Position numbers and translations under genes: made by a program. From NCBI GenBank assembly GCA_000750105.3, contig JPHH03000115.1, positions 1-32,583 on the forward strand: 32,583 bases of DNA, given 5' to 3'. Positions within the stretch are counted from its first letter, which is position 1. The number at the start of each line of letters is the position of its first letter. The notes under the pieces were generated by a model. That model did not search any database. It was not told the DNA's origin and was given only the letters and a program-made list of their open reading frames with translations. The stretch is from Tolypocladium sp. Sup5 PDA-1 (taxonomy: Eukaryota; Ascomycota; Sordariomycetes; Hypocreales; Ophiocordycipitaceae). Below, piece after piece: positions 11,301 to 21,537 of the stretch.

Positions 11301-12715
11301 TGGGAGTTCTCTATGCAGACCAAGGCCGGTTTAGCGACGCGGAGGCGATGTACAAGCGGGCACTTCGAGGCAAGGAGAAAGTATGGGGACCGGAACACAC
11401 GTCGACGCTGAATACAGTCAATAATCTGGGCAATCTCTTCAAGAACCAAGGCCGGCTCGGCGACGCGGAGGCGATGTACGAACGGGCTCTTCAGGGCTAC
11501 GAGAAGGCATGGGGACCGGAACACACGTCGACGCTGAATACAGTCAACAATCTGGGAGTTCTCTATGCAGACCAAGGCCGGTTTAGCGACGCGGAGGCGA
11601 TGTACAAGCGGGCACTTCGAGGCAAGGAGAAAGTATGGGGACCGGAACACACGTCGACGCTGAATACAGTCAATAATCTGGGCAATCTCTTCAAGAACCA
11701 AGGCCGGCTCGGCGACGCGGAGGCGATGTACGAACGGGCTCTTCAGGGCTACGAGAAGGCATGGGGACCGGAACACACGTCGACGCTGAATACAGTCAAC
11801 AATCTGGGAGTTCTCTATGCAGACCAAGGCCGGTTTAGCGACGCGGAGGCGATGTACAAGCGGGCACTTCGAGGCAAGGAGAAAGTATGGGGACCGGAAC
11901 ACACGTCGACGCTGAATACAGTCAATAATCTGGGCAATCTCTTCAAGAACCAAGGCCGGCTCGGCGACGCGGAGGCGATGTACGAACGGGCTCTTCAGGG
12001 CTACGAGAAGGCATGGGGACCGGAACACACGTCGACGCTGAATACAGTCAACAATCTGGGAGTTCTCTATGCAGACCAAGGCCGGTTTAGCGACGCGGAG
12101 GCGATGTACAAGCGGGCACTTCGAGGCAAGGAGAAAGTATGGGGACCGGAACACACGTCGACGCTGAATACAGTCAATAATCTGGGCAATCTCTTCAAGA
12201 ACCAAGGCCGGCTCGGCGACGCGGAGGCGATGTACGAACGGGCTCTTCAGGGCTACGAGAAGGCATGGGGACCGGAACACACGTCGACGCTGAATACAGT
12301 CAACAATCTGGGAGTTCTCTATGCAGACCAAGGCCGGTTTAGCGACGCGGAGGCGATGTACAAGCGGGCACTTCGAGGCAAGGAGAAAGTATGGGGACCG
12401 GAACACACGTCGACGCTGAATACAGTCAATAATCTGGGCAATCTCTTCAAGAACCAAGGCCGGCTTAGCGACGCGGAGGCGATGTACGAGCGGGCTCTTC
12501 AGGGCTACGAGAAGGCTATTGGGAATGATAGGATCATCACCTACCCTGCTGCACTCAATATTTTGGAAAACCTCGGTGACCTCTTTCATGAGCGCAATTT
12601 GCTTGAGGAGGCACGGCTGTATTACACTCGGGCGGAAGTCGGCATGAAAATTGTGTATGGGCCTTTGCACGATCGGTTCATCAGAATTTGCTCCAAGTTG
12701 CAGAGGCTTTCTTGA
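8388..12715 (+). CDS. NOD-like receptor: esterase/lipase - NB-ARC - TPR, 1336 aa, seven exons
   Basis: Exons 8388-8533, 8584-8812, 8867-8926, 8975-9286, 9333-9537, 9604-10323 and 10377-12715 join in frame (4011 nt). Introns are 46-66 bp; clear donors include GTGAGT, GTACGT, GTAGGC and GTAATA. N-terminal alpha/beta-hydrolase (SesB-like) domain, residues about 45-300: IVAVHGLNGH, the nucleophile elbow AHSLGG (Ser137), FMGTPHQGG, and a candidate catalytic His273 in HADHINM. NB-ARC domain from about 340: P-loop GLGGIGKT (370-377), Walker B-like WLVIYDNYDNP (454-464), sensor-like IIVTTRS and GLPLAL (570-575). The C-terminus holds 12 regular 42-residue TPRs of the kinesin-light-chain type (motif WGPEHTSTLNTVNNLG) plus one degenerate unit. 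In fungi such proteins act in non-self recognition and regulated cell death: the TPRs sense a ligand, nucleotide-driven oligomerisation follows, and the N-domain executes. All key residues look intact. It is convergent with the DUF3435 gene, 111 bp away. Confidence 0.92.
11297..12513 (+). repeat. 252-bp near-perfect tandem repeat in the NLR sensor domain
   Basis: Five units starting at 11297, 11549, 11801, 12053 and 12305, each encoding an alternating pair of TPRs (a GVLYADQGRF type and a GNLFKNQGRL type). The first four units read as identical at the nucleotide level, including silent positions. The fifth diverges only in its second half (Gly to Ser, then AIGND). Two further, more diverged TPRs (from 11045) precede the array. 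Identity at silent sites means recent duplication or ongoing gene conversion, as described for the high-identity WD40, ANK and TPR arrays of fungal NLRs. Confidence 0.93.
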
Positions 12716-12826
12716 TGCATCTTCATTCCTCTCCCTTCTACAAACGAAACTATATCTAAATTGCAAAGTACCAACGGAGTTAGGGATATCACATTTGCTC
12801 TGCCCCGAACATCGTCGCGACTTTCG

Positions 12827-15504
12827 TCACTTCCGAAGCTTCACGCCGTGTACTGTTTGCACATGGTTCTTGAAATGGTCCAGGCTAGTCAAGAAGTCTC
12901 CCAGGTGCTTGCACTGAGGATGACGGCAAACAAATCTCGCTCTGTCCGGCTCATGCCGCAAATGGACGTTCTCAACGTGGTCCATCATATGGGAAACCCG
13001 ATTGAAGGTGCGCATGCGGTCCATGTACGGCAGCTGCTCGTCTCCAACACAATAGATGCATTGCGTCTTGCCCAGTACGAGTGGGATCTCCTCCAATTTT
13101 GGCAAGGGCTCAACATCGGAAGAAGTCTCCCGACTTTTACTCTCAAGTGGCGGTGACAGGCGTGGCTGGCGTACCTCACGACGAGAGGCTAGAAGCACCA
13201 TGTGGTCGATTGCTCGGATTTTCCGGTCGATAATGTCTTTGAGGGATCTGTCTGTACTGAAGTCGCATAGAAGAGCTTGCAATCGTGTCCGCTCCTCCAG
13301 GTGGTGTTGGACAGCGGGCTCAACTTGCTCGTCGATCGCCATCCCGCTCAACTGCCTCTCCAGCTCTTCATTGTGCATTCGTCGACGACAAGCGTCTTGG
13401 TACTCCTTTGTCATATCATCTCTGAAGGCTTTTTCGGCATTCTTGAGGTCGCGCCGCAGTTGTTGATAGTTCTCCTTGACCTCCTTGGGCGCATGTTTGA
13501 TGAATCCATGCTCTTGCCGGATCTGGATCGCCATATGTTTGACCTGCATCGTGAGGTCAACAACATCAGGGTCAGGCGGCAGCTTGTCCATCTCAGCCTT
13601 GGGGACCTCTTTGGGAACATCTGGGTTGCATCTAATACTCATATGGGTAAAGGCGCGCGTCAGTCCATCAGCGGACGGGTCTCTTTCCAGATACGCATCT
13701 TGCGTGTTGAATCCTACTCGACGATTCAGGTATGCATTCGCCAGACAACCAGTCATTGGGTCGTGTCTCATGACTTGGTCCACCACTGCGTCGGGGGCGA
13801 CACCGATGAGGGCGTTGGCATTACCGCGTCGCAAGCAATAAGACGTCCACTTCTCCTCGGATCCCAAATCTGACCCAATTCTATCAAGATAGAATGCGTA
13901 CGTCGAATACTTCATGGGCTCCGTCTCTGACTTCGTCCATCCTCCAACGGTCGTCCGCACAGATCGTCGGAAGACTGGTGTCTTGAGTATCGATGGCTTC
14001 CAGTAGACTTTCGTTGCCCTCTTGCGTATACTAGTGGAGAAGAACGGTGCGGCGTGACGGAAGCCGTTGACTTCGATCGCATCGTCCCGAATAGCTCGTG
14101 CCAAGATATGACTTATGGGGCAGAGAATAGGAAGCGGATTCTCGCGAAACAAAAATATGGTGCTACTCGGCCACTTAGCAAGCGAACTCGGTGCGCTGGT
14201 TTGCTCGATCCAGGAACCAACTTACGGTTTGGGTTTATTATCCGCCCCTTTGTGATGGCGAAAGAAGACCTCCATCGCCAGTACGTCTCTTTCTCCCTTG
14301 TTGGGATCCTGCACGACCCAGAGGACAATGTCCTCGTAGCACAGAGCCTTGTGCTTCCGGACTGGCTCTTTGTCTTCGTTCGCCTCAGAAGGTTCAGAAG
14401 CATGAGTTATCGGTGGCTCTTCAACCTCTTTCTGGCTGTCGGTGTCGTCAAGTTCATCGTCGCTGTAGTCGGTGTCGCTAGTGCCGTCGCTGTCGTCATC
14501 TGCATCGTCGAATGGCGCATCATCAGACTCCATCTCAGACTCCGATTCAGAGTCTGACCCAGCAGCTTCCTCTTCTCCAGTCTGAGTTTTTGGCCTGCAG
14601 GTCCCGTTTCTCACGCTCGCTGTTTGTGCCCCATTCGACAATACCGAGACGTGGTCAGAACCGGGCTTCGCAGAAGTGGCATCCTCAACCTCAGGGTCGT
14701 CAAGCAAAGGGTCCTTGCCTGCTCTGCTCTTGGTTCCGTCCACAAGTTCTGCGGGCCGACAGGCAGTAAATGCCTGGAATAGCATGATTGTGGAAAGGTC
14801 AAGACGGTCATCTTCTGTAGGGAAGACACTTCTGTCGCGGGACCAATGTTGCGTGAGTCCTAGCAAGAGATCATCCACCCCCATGACAGGCTTGCTTTTG
14901 GGTTGATCGTCGAGTTTGAACTTGTTTTTCAAGGTTCCATTAATGTACTGGGAAGATCAGTATTTGATCCGAAAAGAGCGAGGGCCGACATTGAGTAATA
15001 CCTTCCTAACCTCCTCACAGTCGTTTGCATTTACGACTCGTCCCTTGTTGCACCGACGATAAAGCATCTTGAAGTCTCGCCAGTATTGGTTCACGGTTTT
15101 CTTCTTGGACCGTTTGCGTCTGGGCTGGACGTACGTTTCGCAAATCCAATAGAGAAAGGTCATGATGAGTCCTTTGTCACAATAGCGACGCTTGATCGCC
15201 TTCTTCCAAGACCCGTGTCTCTTGTCATGGCAAAACCTGTGGGGTGTCATTAGACTTTCCGATGTTTATAGTTGAACTTTGCAGCCTACCTCAAGAACCT
15301 CCTCCTGATGTAGTAGATGTTGGCCTTTGTGGTATCCGCATCTAACGGTTGAAGGAACTTTGTGTTGTTCAGTTCTTTCTGCATGCTGTGGTAGCCTCGT
15401 GCTCCCAGGGTGTTGTTTTGTGCCTCTTTGCGAAGCAGAGTGTTTCTGTGCCGCCTCCTTGCAGCGCTCTGTAGGGCTTCTTTGATGTCATGATGGATGG
15501 CCAT
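12827..15504 (-). CDS. DUF3435 (tyrosine-recombinase-like) protein with C-terminal C2H2-type fingers, 835 aa, four exons
   Basis: Exons 15504-15290, 15236-15002, 14947-14226 and 14162-12827 join in frame (2508 nt). Introns are 53, 54 and 63 bp; the longest has GTAAGT, CTAAG and TAG. The start chosen is MAIHHDIKEAL at 15504 rather than an upstream hydrophobic Met. The fold is that of phage-integrase-like tyrosine recombinases: arginine box FQAFTACRPAEL (Arg214), an xxxR box SYCLRRGNANAL (Arg502 or Arg503, with Tyr499 where the canonical His often lies) and a candidate nucleophile Tyr535 in NAYLNRRV. An acidic Ser/Asp/Glu stretch lies between the boxes (about residues 285-350). Residues about 756-835 contain two Cys/His clusters (CIYC...H...H and CRHPQC...H...H). 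DUF3435 is the family of Starship captains, but many DUF3435 proteins of this finger-bearing subtype are not proven captains. It reads inward from the right inverted repeat, 241 bp away. Confidence 0.85.
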
Positions 15505-15744
15505 TGCAAATAAACGAAGCAAAAAGAATGAGAAGAGAAACAAAATGTCGAGCAAATGCTGAGGGATGCAATGATTGATAGTCCAAGAGCGCCTGCTGCT
15601 GATTTGAAGAAGAGGAAGAGAACGTGGAACGACAGCATGGAGCGCCAGCTCTTCTTAAGCTCTTCGAAGGCAGCCGAGCTGCAACTCCACCAGACAACAG
15701 AAAGGTCAATCTGGCAAAGGGTGTGTGTGGATGACCTGGACGAC

Positions 15745-15761
15745 GGTTGGGTTGACCCAAC
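15745..15761 (-). repeat. 17-bp inverted repeat, right arm
   Basis: GGTTGGGTTGACCCAAC, the exact reverse complement of 4599-4615. It lies just upstream of the DUF3435 start codon and about 110 bp before the AT-rich RIP-affected DNA. Confidence 0.55.
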
Positions 15762-15800
15762 CGGGGGGGAGGGGTGTGGTTGGCCGGCGCCCCACCGGTC

Positions 15801-15821
15801 GACGCCGCCTAGGGCGGCGTC
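15801..15821. repeat. GC-rich perfect hairpin
   Basis: GACGCCGCC, a 3-nt loop TAG, then GGCGGCGTC. It is a stable stem in a short GC-rich segment between the right inverted repeat and the AT-rich region. Terminal or subterminal hairpins are seen in several transposon types, but no role is shown here. Confidence 0.6.
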
Positions 15822-15869
15822 AGGAGCCGCCGAGTTTGGCAGCCAGGACCGAGATACTTGGCTTTATTC

Positions 15870-18294
15870 TATAATAAGTAAGTAATATATATATCTTATT
15901 AATTAATTAATTATTTTAATATTTAAAGGGTATATTCTTATTTAGTTCTAAGATAATTACCTTTTATAATATATATTATATAGTTACTCTTTATTTATAT
16001 AGGTTATTTAATATATATAGGTTAATAATAGCATATCTCTTTTACTTAGTAAGGAATATATTATATTATACCTTAATTTAGAAATAAGTTTAATAATCTA
16101 GGTAAATATATAAGGCCTATAAAATTTATATATATAATTTATACTTAGGTATAACCCTAGGGTCGTTTTTATATTCTATTTATAGGTATATATCTCCTAT
16201 AATTATATTTATTATATTTATTATATTAATTATAATAATAATAATAATATAGTCTTTGCCTTTAAGCGCGGGTTCGTATTAGATAAGGGCGGATTATTAT
16301 ATCTCTATAAGAGGTTCTAGCTTTATTTATATACCGATATCGATTATAGCGCTTATCTCTATATCGTTATTTAATATTTCCTTTCTTTTAAATAAGGCTC
16401 CGAGGGTTACGTTTTCCTAATAGAGTATTAGTACTTTTAATTATCTATCCTTAGTTATGCTAGGCATATAGTTTTTATCTTCGGAGCTAGTATTATTAAT
16501 ACTCTATTTATTATTAGACTTAGAGTATTACTTTATATTATTAAATATCTCTAGCCTTTCTTCTTTTTCTATTAATTATAATTATTATTTTACTTTAGCG
16601 ATTATTCTATATTACTCTTCTTCTTAATAGCGATATTATTATTTAATCTAGTATAATTAGTATATATCTTCCTAGAATTTCTTTTTATTTTATTATATTT
16701 ATTTATTAGATACTCCTCCTAGATATAGGAACTTTATATATTTATTTTATTATTATTTAAGCCTTTATCTATTAATTATACCTCGTAACCTAGAGACTCC
16801 TTATCTTTTTATTATAGTAATAATTTTACTTCCTTTTAATTCTCTAGGGAACTATCCGCTACCTTATTTATCTAAGAGGTATATATTATAGTTATTATTA
16901 TAGCACGCGGTCTAGTTTAGGTTATCGTAGTTAACTAGTTCCTTATTAATAGCGTTAAGGTACTTCTTACCTTCTAGTATTAGCTTCTATCTAATTTTCT
17001 TAGGTTATTTATATTCGCGGGCGAAGTATCTAAACTTCCTATAATTATAGTATTTTTTACCTTCCTTTAGCTTAGTTTTCTATATTATATCTAAGTCTAT
17101 TTATCCTAGACTAGAGTTATTATAATATATAATAGGTTCTTTATACTTTTATTAAGAGTTATTAAAATAATAAGTAGGGTTTTTATTCTACCCTTTTCTT
17201 ATATACCTCCTCTCTTTATATCTCTTATATTATCTATCGTTAATATATATAACTATAGCGATATATTTAGCTAATATATTAGGTTATTCTTCTTTATAGA
17301 GTTTATCTTTAACGTCCTCCTTTAATCCTAAATAAAAGGCTCTTATTAAGTAAGTCTATTCTTATAGAATCTTCGAAATAATTTATCAGAAGGTTACTAC
17401 GTAATCTAACGCGGATCCCTTCTATTAGAGATTATTAAGTTTATTCTCGGCATCCCTCTCTTTATCTATATTCTTAAATACTTATTATAAGGCTTCCTTA
17501 AACTTATAGTAATTATTAAAGATCTTATTAGTTTCTAGTTTATATACTCCTATTACTATATTAGCGATAAAGTTATATAAGGTTAATTTAAATTATATAG
17601 CTACTAAGCTAGAAAGGTTTCTAGCTATAAAATATACTTTCGCTATTTTATAGCGAAACTAAGTTAAGAAGTATATAAAGTATACTCGTATTTAAGTAAT
17701 AAATAGCTAGAGTATTCCTATAATACTATTAAAAGGTTAGGGTATCTTTAGCTTAAGGACCTCTCCGGGGTCCTTTCCTTTAATAGCGGTATTAGCGAGG
17801 GAATAAAGCTCATTAACCTAGGTTTAGTATATCTTAGTCTATTCCTCTTAGAGGGCGACTAAGTTATTAATTTATTATTAAAGGTAGTAAACTTTATCCT
17901 AGAGTTCCTTATTTATATCTAGAGTATTATTATCTAACTTATTGTCTAAGATTTCTATTTTATTAATAGGTTTTATAAGGGGTAATAGTACCTTCCCCTA
18001 GGGGTTAGTACTCGATCTAGGTTTAGTTAGTAATACTATTTTAATAGTATTAAGTATTACTTAAGGTAACGCTATAACCTTCTAAATAAGAGCTTTTAAT
18101 ATATAATAGTTTAAGTTCCTAAGGGATAAACTAATAGGTTTATATTAGTAAGTAAGGTTAGGGCGTAGTACTAGGCTAGTCTTATTACGATAGTAATAGA
18201 TCGAATATCCTAGATAGTAGATCGTAACTAAAGAGTATTATTAAAAGCTAGCGAGGTATCTATGCTATAGTAAGGAAATTAAGGGGTCCTATAT
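15870..18294 (-). mobile_element. RIP-degraded Ty3/Gypsy remnant (leader and gag)
   Basis: Very AT-rich and TpA-rich DNA. Read on the minus strand in frame, and ignoring TAG/TAA codons, it shows gag features. An N-terminal capsid-like segment lies around 17755-17640. The DKERDAENKLNNL block and the following LKEDVKDKLY...YIAI block fall around 17480-17250. A CCHC zinc-knuckle position lies around 17055-17004, where cysteine codons have become Tyr (TGY to TAY). No pol was recognised between 15870 and 16900, so the element is truncated or too decayed there. No intact protein can be made. Loss of CpA and the excess of TAG/TAA are the marks of RIP. Confidence 0.8.
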
Positions 18295-18815
18295 TATAAG
18301 GGGATAGTTATAGAATACCTCTAGTTAGGTATCGAAGATAGGAGAGTACAACGGCTTAGCATTCAGTGCTGTCTATCCTCTCTGTCCTGCAGAGACTCTC
18401 AGAGACTGAATCTTGCAGAGGGAAGATTCCCTCTGCAGAGTCGAAGGGGGAGTCCCCCATGACTACGTGGCGAGTCCCGACCGTCTGGTCGGTGAAACGC
18501 GAATGACACACTGGTACCTGGTACCTTTGACCCCTGCCAGCCTGTACCTCCTGGCCACGCTTCTTATATATATACTAGCGATAGATTACTACCGCTCTTA
18601 GGGATTACTACGATCCCTTAGATCGTTATAATCTATAGATTACTAATAATCTATAGATTATTAATAATCTATCTTATAGATCGCACGATCTATCCTATAG
18701 ATCGCACCGATCTACTATTTATTAGTTAATCGTTCTAACTATTATTCCGTGTAGCCCGCATTAGCGCCTGCATAGCCGGCCTATCCCGTGGCCCATTAGC
18801 CTAGGTCGTAATAAC
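18295..18815 (-). mobile_element. RIP-mutated LTR (5' LTR of the minus-strand Gypsy remnant)
   Basis: The segment 18700-18815 is the reverse complement of the LTR start at 32249 onward, with nearly all differences being C/T or G/A transitions. The LTR probably starts at about 18815 in the minus direction and ends near 18295. A TATATATA box at about 18570 on the minus strand fits the U3 promoter. A GATC-dense subregion (about 18600-18720) has a counterpart at 32355-32470. The end points are approximate. Confidence 0.7.
18347..18570. other. GC-normal island inside the RIP-mutated LTR
   Basis: About 220 bp of balanced composition with CpA dinucleotides, sharply bounded by AT-rich DNA on both sides. 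It contains short direct and inverted words (CAGAGACTCTCAGAGACTG, CTCTGCAGAGGGAA, CTGGTACCTGGTACC). The LTR at the right window edge lacks this stretch. A 62-codon ORF here (18413-18601) has no support. Confidence 0.6.
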
Positions 18816-19432
18816 TAGGCTAGGTTAACGCTGCCTATGCCGTATTATTAATACCGTCTATAATAGGATCTAAGACTATTACTAGAGAGGCTAGGTTTAT
18901 TAACGTCGGAGATATCCTACTAAACTCTATATCCTAGTTATCTTCCGCGATAATTATAGAACCTAGTGTTTATTCTATTAGTCTCGCCTCTTATATAAAT
19001 ATATTAAGAGGTACTTACCTTAGTTCTAGGAATCGCCTAGGTTTACCTCCGGTATCTTAGCTATAAGGGATAGTTAGGGTACTAGACTTAATAAAGTACT
19101 CGAATACTCTCGGACTTTATTACTACCCGAATTAGATACTATATGCATTTCCACGAGCTGCCTAATAGACTATGTATTATCGGACTAATCAAGGCCTATT
19201 AGGTCGACCGTTATTATATCCTCTAGGTCTCTAGCATATTAGCTATAAGTCTAGCTTTCTAAAGGGGGCTCCTTTCTACGATATACCGTTTATCTATAAG
19301 CCTTCTGTAATAGATTAAGACGCTTAACTATTATCTCGAAATCCTAGTAGCGCGATATCCCTTTAATACTATCTAGACGCTAGAGCTATGTGCTTTAGCT
19401 TTCGCGGCCTTTGCGGCACGGGAATATATGGT
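18816..19432. other. RIP-affected DNA of unknown origin
   Basis: AT-rich and TpA-rich with frequent TAG in all frames, less extreme than 15870-18294. I could not recognise the original sequence on either strand. The RIP signature ends abruptly at about 19430, where the phosphotransferase remnant begins. Confidence 0.5.
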
Positions 19433-20205
19433 TTAAACTTCAAGGGAGCAGCCATAGCGCAAGGAAGCTAGAGCTATTAGTGTCTTGTGATCGGAGGTGA
19501 ATAACAAGGAGTGAGGTACGAAGAGGGACGGGCGGCCTTTCCTATTTATCCAGTGGCCAACCTCCCGGTCGCGGTTGCTACACTCTTTCTTCTCTTGCAC
19601 CTTCCTCTCCACAAAAGCCTGCATCGCAGCGACTTGTTTTGACGGCAGCAGCTTCAGCCTCTCCATGAATCCGCCCACATTCTTTCCGAAGAAGCGCTCG
19701 TCGAGGCTCCTCCAGAAGATGCCATCGAACGCCCAGGACTTGCGTGCCGCGTACGCGAGCCAGAAGTCACCAGTCTCCCAGCTGCGGCGCATGTGCGTTG
19801 ACAGCACTTGCGACTCGTTGAGACGGCCTTGCTCCATCAACTCGCGCTCCTTGGCTTCAATGGCACGGAGGAAGGCCTTGAGTCGCGGTTCGTACTTCGC
19901 AGCCCAGTCATCGAGCCCTTCCGGCCACTCTTCGGGCATGACGAGGAGCAGCCACCACGGCGGGGAGTACGCGAATTCGGCAGGGGCGGCGTAGGTGAAC
20001 TCCCAGTCGATCAAGCCGATAATACGATGGTCGGCGTCAACGAGGATGTTGGCTGGGCGGAGGTCGTCGCACCACAGCTTAAAGGGGCCGAGATCCGTGT
20101 CCCGGGAAGCTATGCGACGCTCGGCGGCCAGCTTGCGGAACAGTTGCCTCCATGAGGAGTTAGTGAAGGCGTCATACGTACAATGGCAGCCGAGTTTTCT
20201 TTGTT
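19433..20205 (-). pseudogene. Phosphotransferase (APH-like kinase) remnant lacking the N-lobe
   Basis: An open frame whose core matches the C-lobe of the fungal phosphotransferase family related to aminoglycoside phosphotransferases: FKLWCDDLRPANILVD (catalytic loop, Asp in CDDLRPAN) and IGLIDWEFTYAAP (metal-binding Asp), then the helical WLAYAARKSWAFDGIFWR and FFGK segments typical of the family. The ATP-binding N-lobe (roughly the first 250 residues) is missing. Upstream DNA is a hAT transposase fragment on the opposite strand. The last ~55 codons look unrelated to the family and run to the edge of the RIP region. The formal ORF extends to 20269, but the family match begins near codon 40. 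Without the N-lobe it should not bind ATP. Confidence 0.7.
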
Positions 20206-20808
20206 TTGCCTGAGACACAAAGACGCATTGGAAGCCCCAGCCTTCCCTTCCTGCTGGTAGCTGCGGCACGGTCCGCCATGCCAGCCCAAGAGCGATCGTT
20301 AGAACCTCTCTTAGGGATCAGTAGCATGCGTAAAACAGTGAAACAGCAGCTTGATTCTGCCTCCATCAAGGCTGAACCTGGGAAAGCGACGCTTGAGGAC
20401 CTCCCCACGGTCAAAATTGGCTGCAAAAAGTATATACCCGAAGAGTATCTTGCTAATAAGAATCGCAAAGGCCGTCGCAGTTGGATTCAAGCCTACGGAT
20501 TCTTCCTCACCGAAATCAGCCCTGATTTCAAGGCCTTGCAAACCTACTGGACCTGCTCCAAGTGTGATGAAGATGGTAAGAGCTCTCTGTTTGTGGCAAC
20601 GAATACCACATCGCCCATTGAACACCTCCGAAAGTGCGTGGCTCCCTTGGAAATACTTATTTTCCGATGTATCTGACTATAACTAGGTCTCACACGATTA
20701 CCCGATCAACGTATTCCTCGACTGATGCTCACGACGATTCCGATTTTGTGGACTCCTGCCCTCCCTCAAAACGACCGTGCCTCGACGGCCCCATTGCCAG
20801 ATGTCCCA
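20206..20808 (+). pseudogene. hAT-type transposase N-terminal fragment with BED zinc finger
   Basis: Exon 20278-20633, intron 20634-20686 (GTGCGT donor, CTATAAC branch, CTAG acceptor, 53 bp) and an exon from 20687 to about 20808. The product has the BED-finger layout: an aromatic RRSWIQAYGFF, then YWTCSKCDEDGK (C-x2-C) and PIEHLRKSH (H-x4-H, completed only after splicing), followed by a Ser/Asp linker and SKRPCLDG, which precede the catalytic part in fungal hAT transposases. Homology stops abruptly at about 20808, where a GNAT fragment begins on the other strand. The RNase-H-like catalytic domain and the dimerisation domain are absent, so it cannot transpose alone. Confidence 0.72.
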
Positions 20809-21167
20809 ACCTCGCGCGCAAAGTCCATGCAGTTCTGCATCAGCCGCCCGCCCTGCCCCATCCCCCTTGTGCCATGCTCAACCAGCAGCGCGCAGATCCG
20901 CGCCGTGTTCTCCAGCTCCCTGTCTTTCGCGAGGAAGACGCAGCCCAGGAGCTAGCCGTCCCGCTCCGCGATCCAGCTGCGCTCCGTCTTGGGGTTGAAC
21001 TGCTCGATGAAGTCGCTGAGGATGCGCGCGACCATTGTCTCGAAGCGCTCGTCCCTCCCGTAGTCGTTGTAGTAGATGACGCCGTGCCGGTGGATGACGT
21101 GCCTGATGTCGCCGGGGCGGTACGGTCGCAGGACGACGGGGTTTAGTGTTGCGAGGATGCTGGGCAA
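20809..21167 (-). pseudogene. GNAT acetyltransferase fragment with premature stop
   Basis: The start MPSILATLNPVVLRPYRPGD and the following HVIHRHGVIYYNDYGRDERFE segment match a fungal and bacterial GNAT (MarR/GNAT-type) N-acetyltransferase. An in-frame TAG at 20954-20952 stands where Glu is usual in the family. Beyond it the same frame continues with LLGCVFLAKDRELENTARIC and GMGQGGRLMQNCMDFAREVG, the acetyl-CoA-binding region (R/Q-x-x-G-x-G/A pattern, here degraded). The frame is then cut at about 20809 by the hAT fragment, removing the C-terminal strands. Non-functional. Confidence 0.75.
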
Positions 21168-21537
21168 TGGAACGAGAGCGCTGTTATATGCAGCAGCGCC
21201 GGTGTCACTCGATTGAGACGATCAATGAGGGCTGACGGAACGCTTGGTTTTGTTTCTGTCTATCAAGCCCGTGGCTACCAACAACAGTACATCGGGGCTC
21301 CGTGCCCTTATCACATTCTCTGCTTTATTCCCAATGCATCGTCTTGTTGTTGTTCTGTCTAGAAATGTCTGCTAAAAGGCGCATCGTGCGGCACCGCCTG
21401 TCAAAATTGAAGCTGTTCTAGCAGCTTGTCGATCCAAAGGCGCAATCTTGACAACCACCTCCGCCGCCACACGCCCAATGCCGAAGCCAATCTGAATCAG
21501 CTACCCATCCGGCATCGGCCACGTCGAAGCCATGTCT
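21168..21537. other. Intergenic
   Basis: Between the GNAT fragment and the 3' end of the MFS gene. A pyrimidine-rich segment occurs at about 21300-21360. No conserved ORF or RNA gene was seen. Confidence 0.4.

Noticed and set aside
10970..12766. 598-codon minus-strand ORF opposite the NLR
   Set aside because: Antisense shadow of the 252-bp TPR repeat; periodic, with no domain of its own, while the plus strand has a clear NB-ARC/TPR protein.
13277..13873. 198-codon plus-strand ORF
   Set aside because: Antisense to exon 4 of the DUF3435 gene, which has strong family motifs and clean splicing.
15870..18346. AT-rich tract as centromere or mitochondrial insert
   Set aside because: Gag-like blocks with RIP-type stops on the minus strand and an LTR at its end explain the composition.
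18413..18601. 62-codon ORF in the GC island of the LTR
   Set aside because: Lies in LTR promoter/leader DNA, with no family match and a short length expected by chance.
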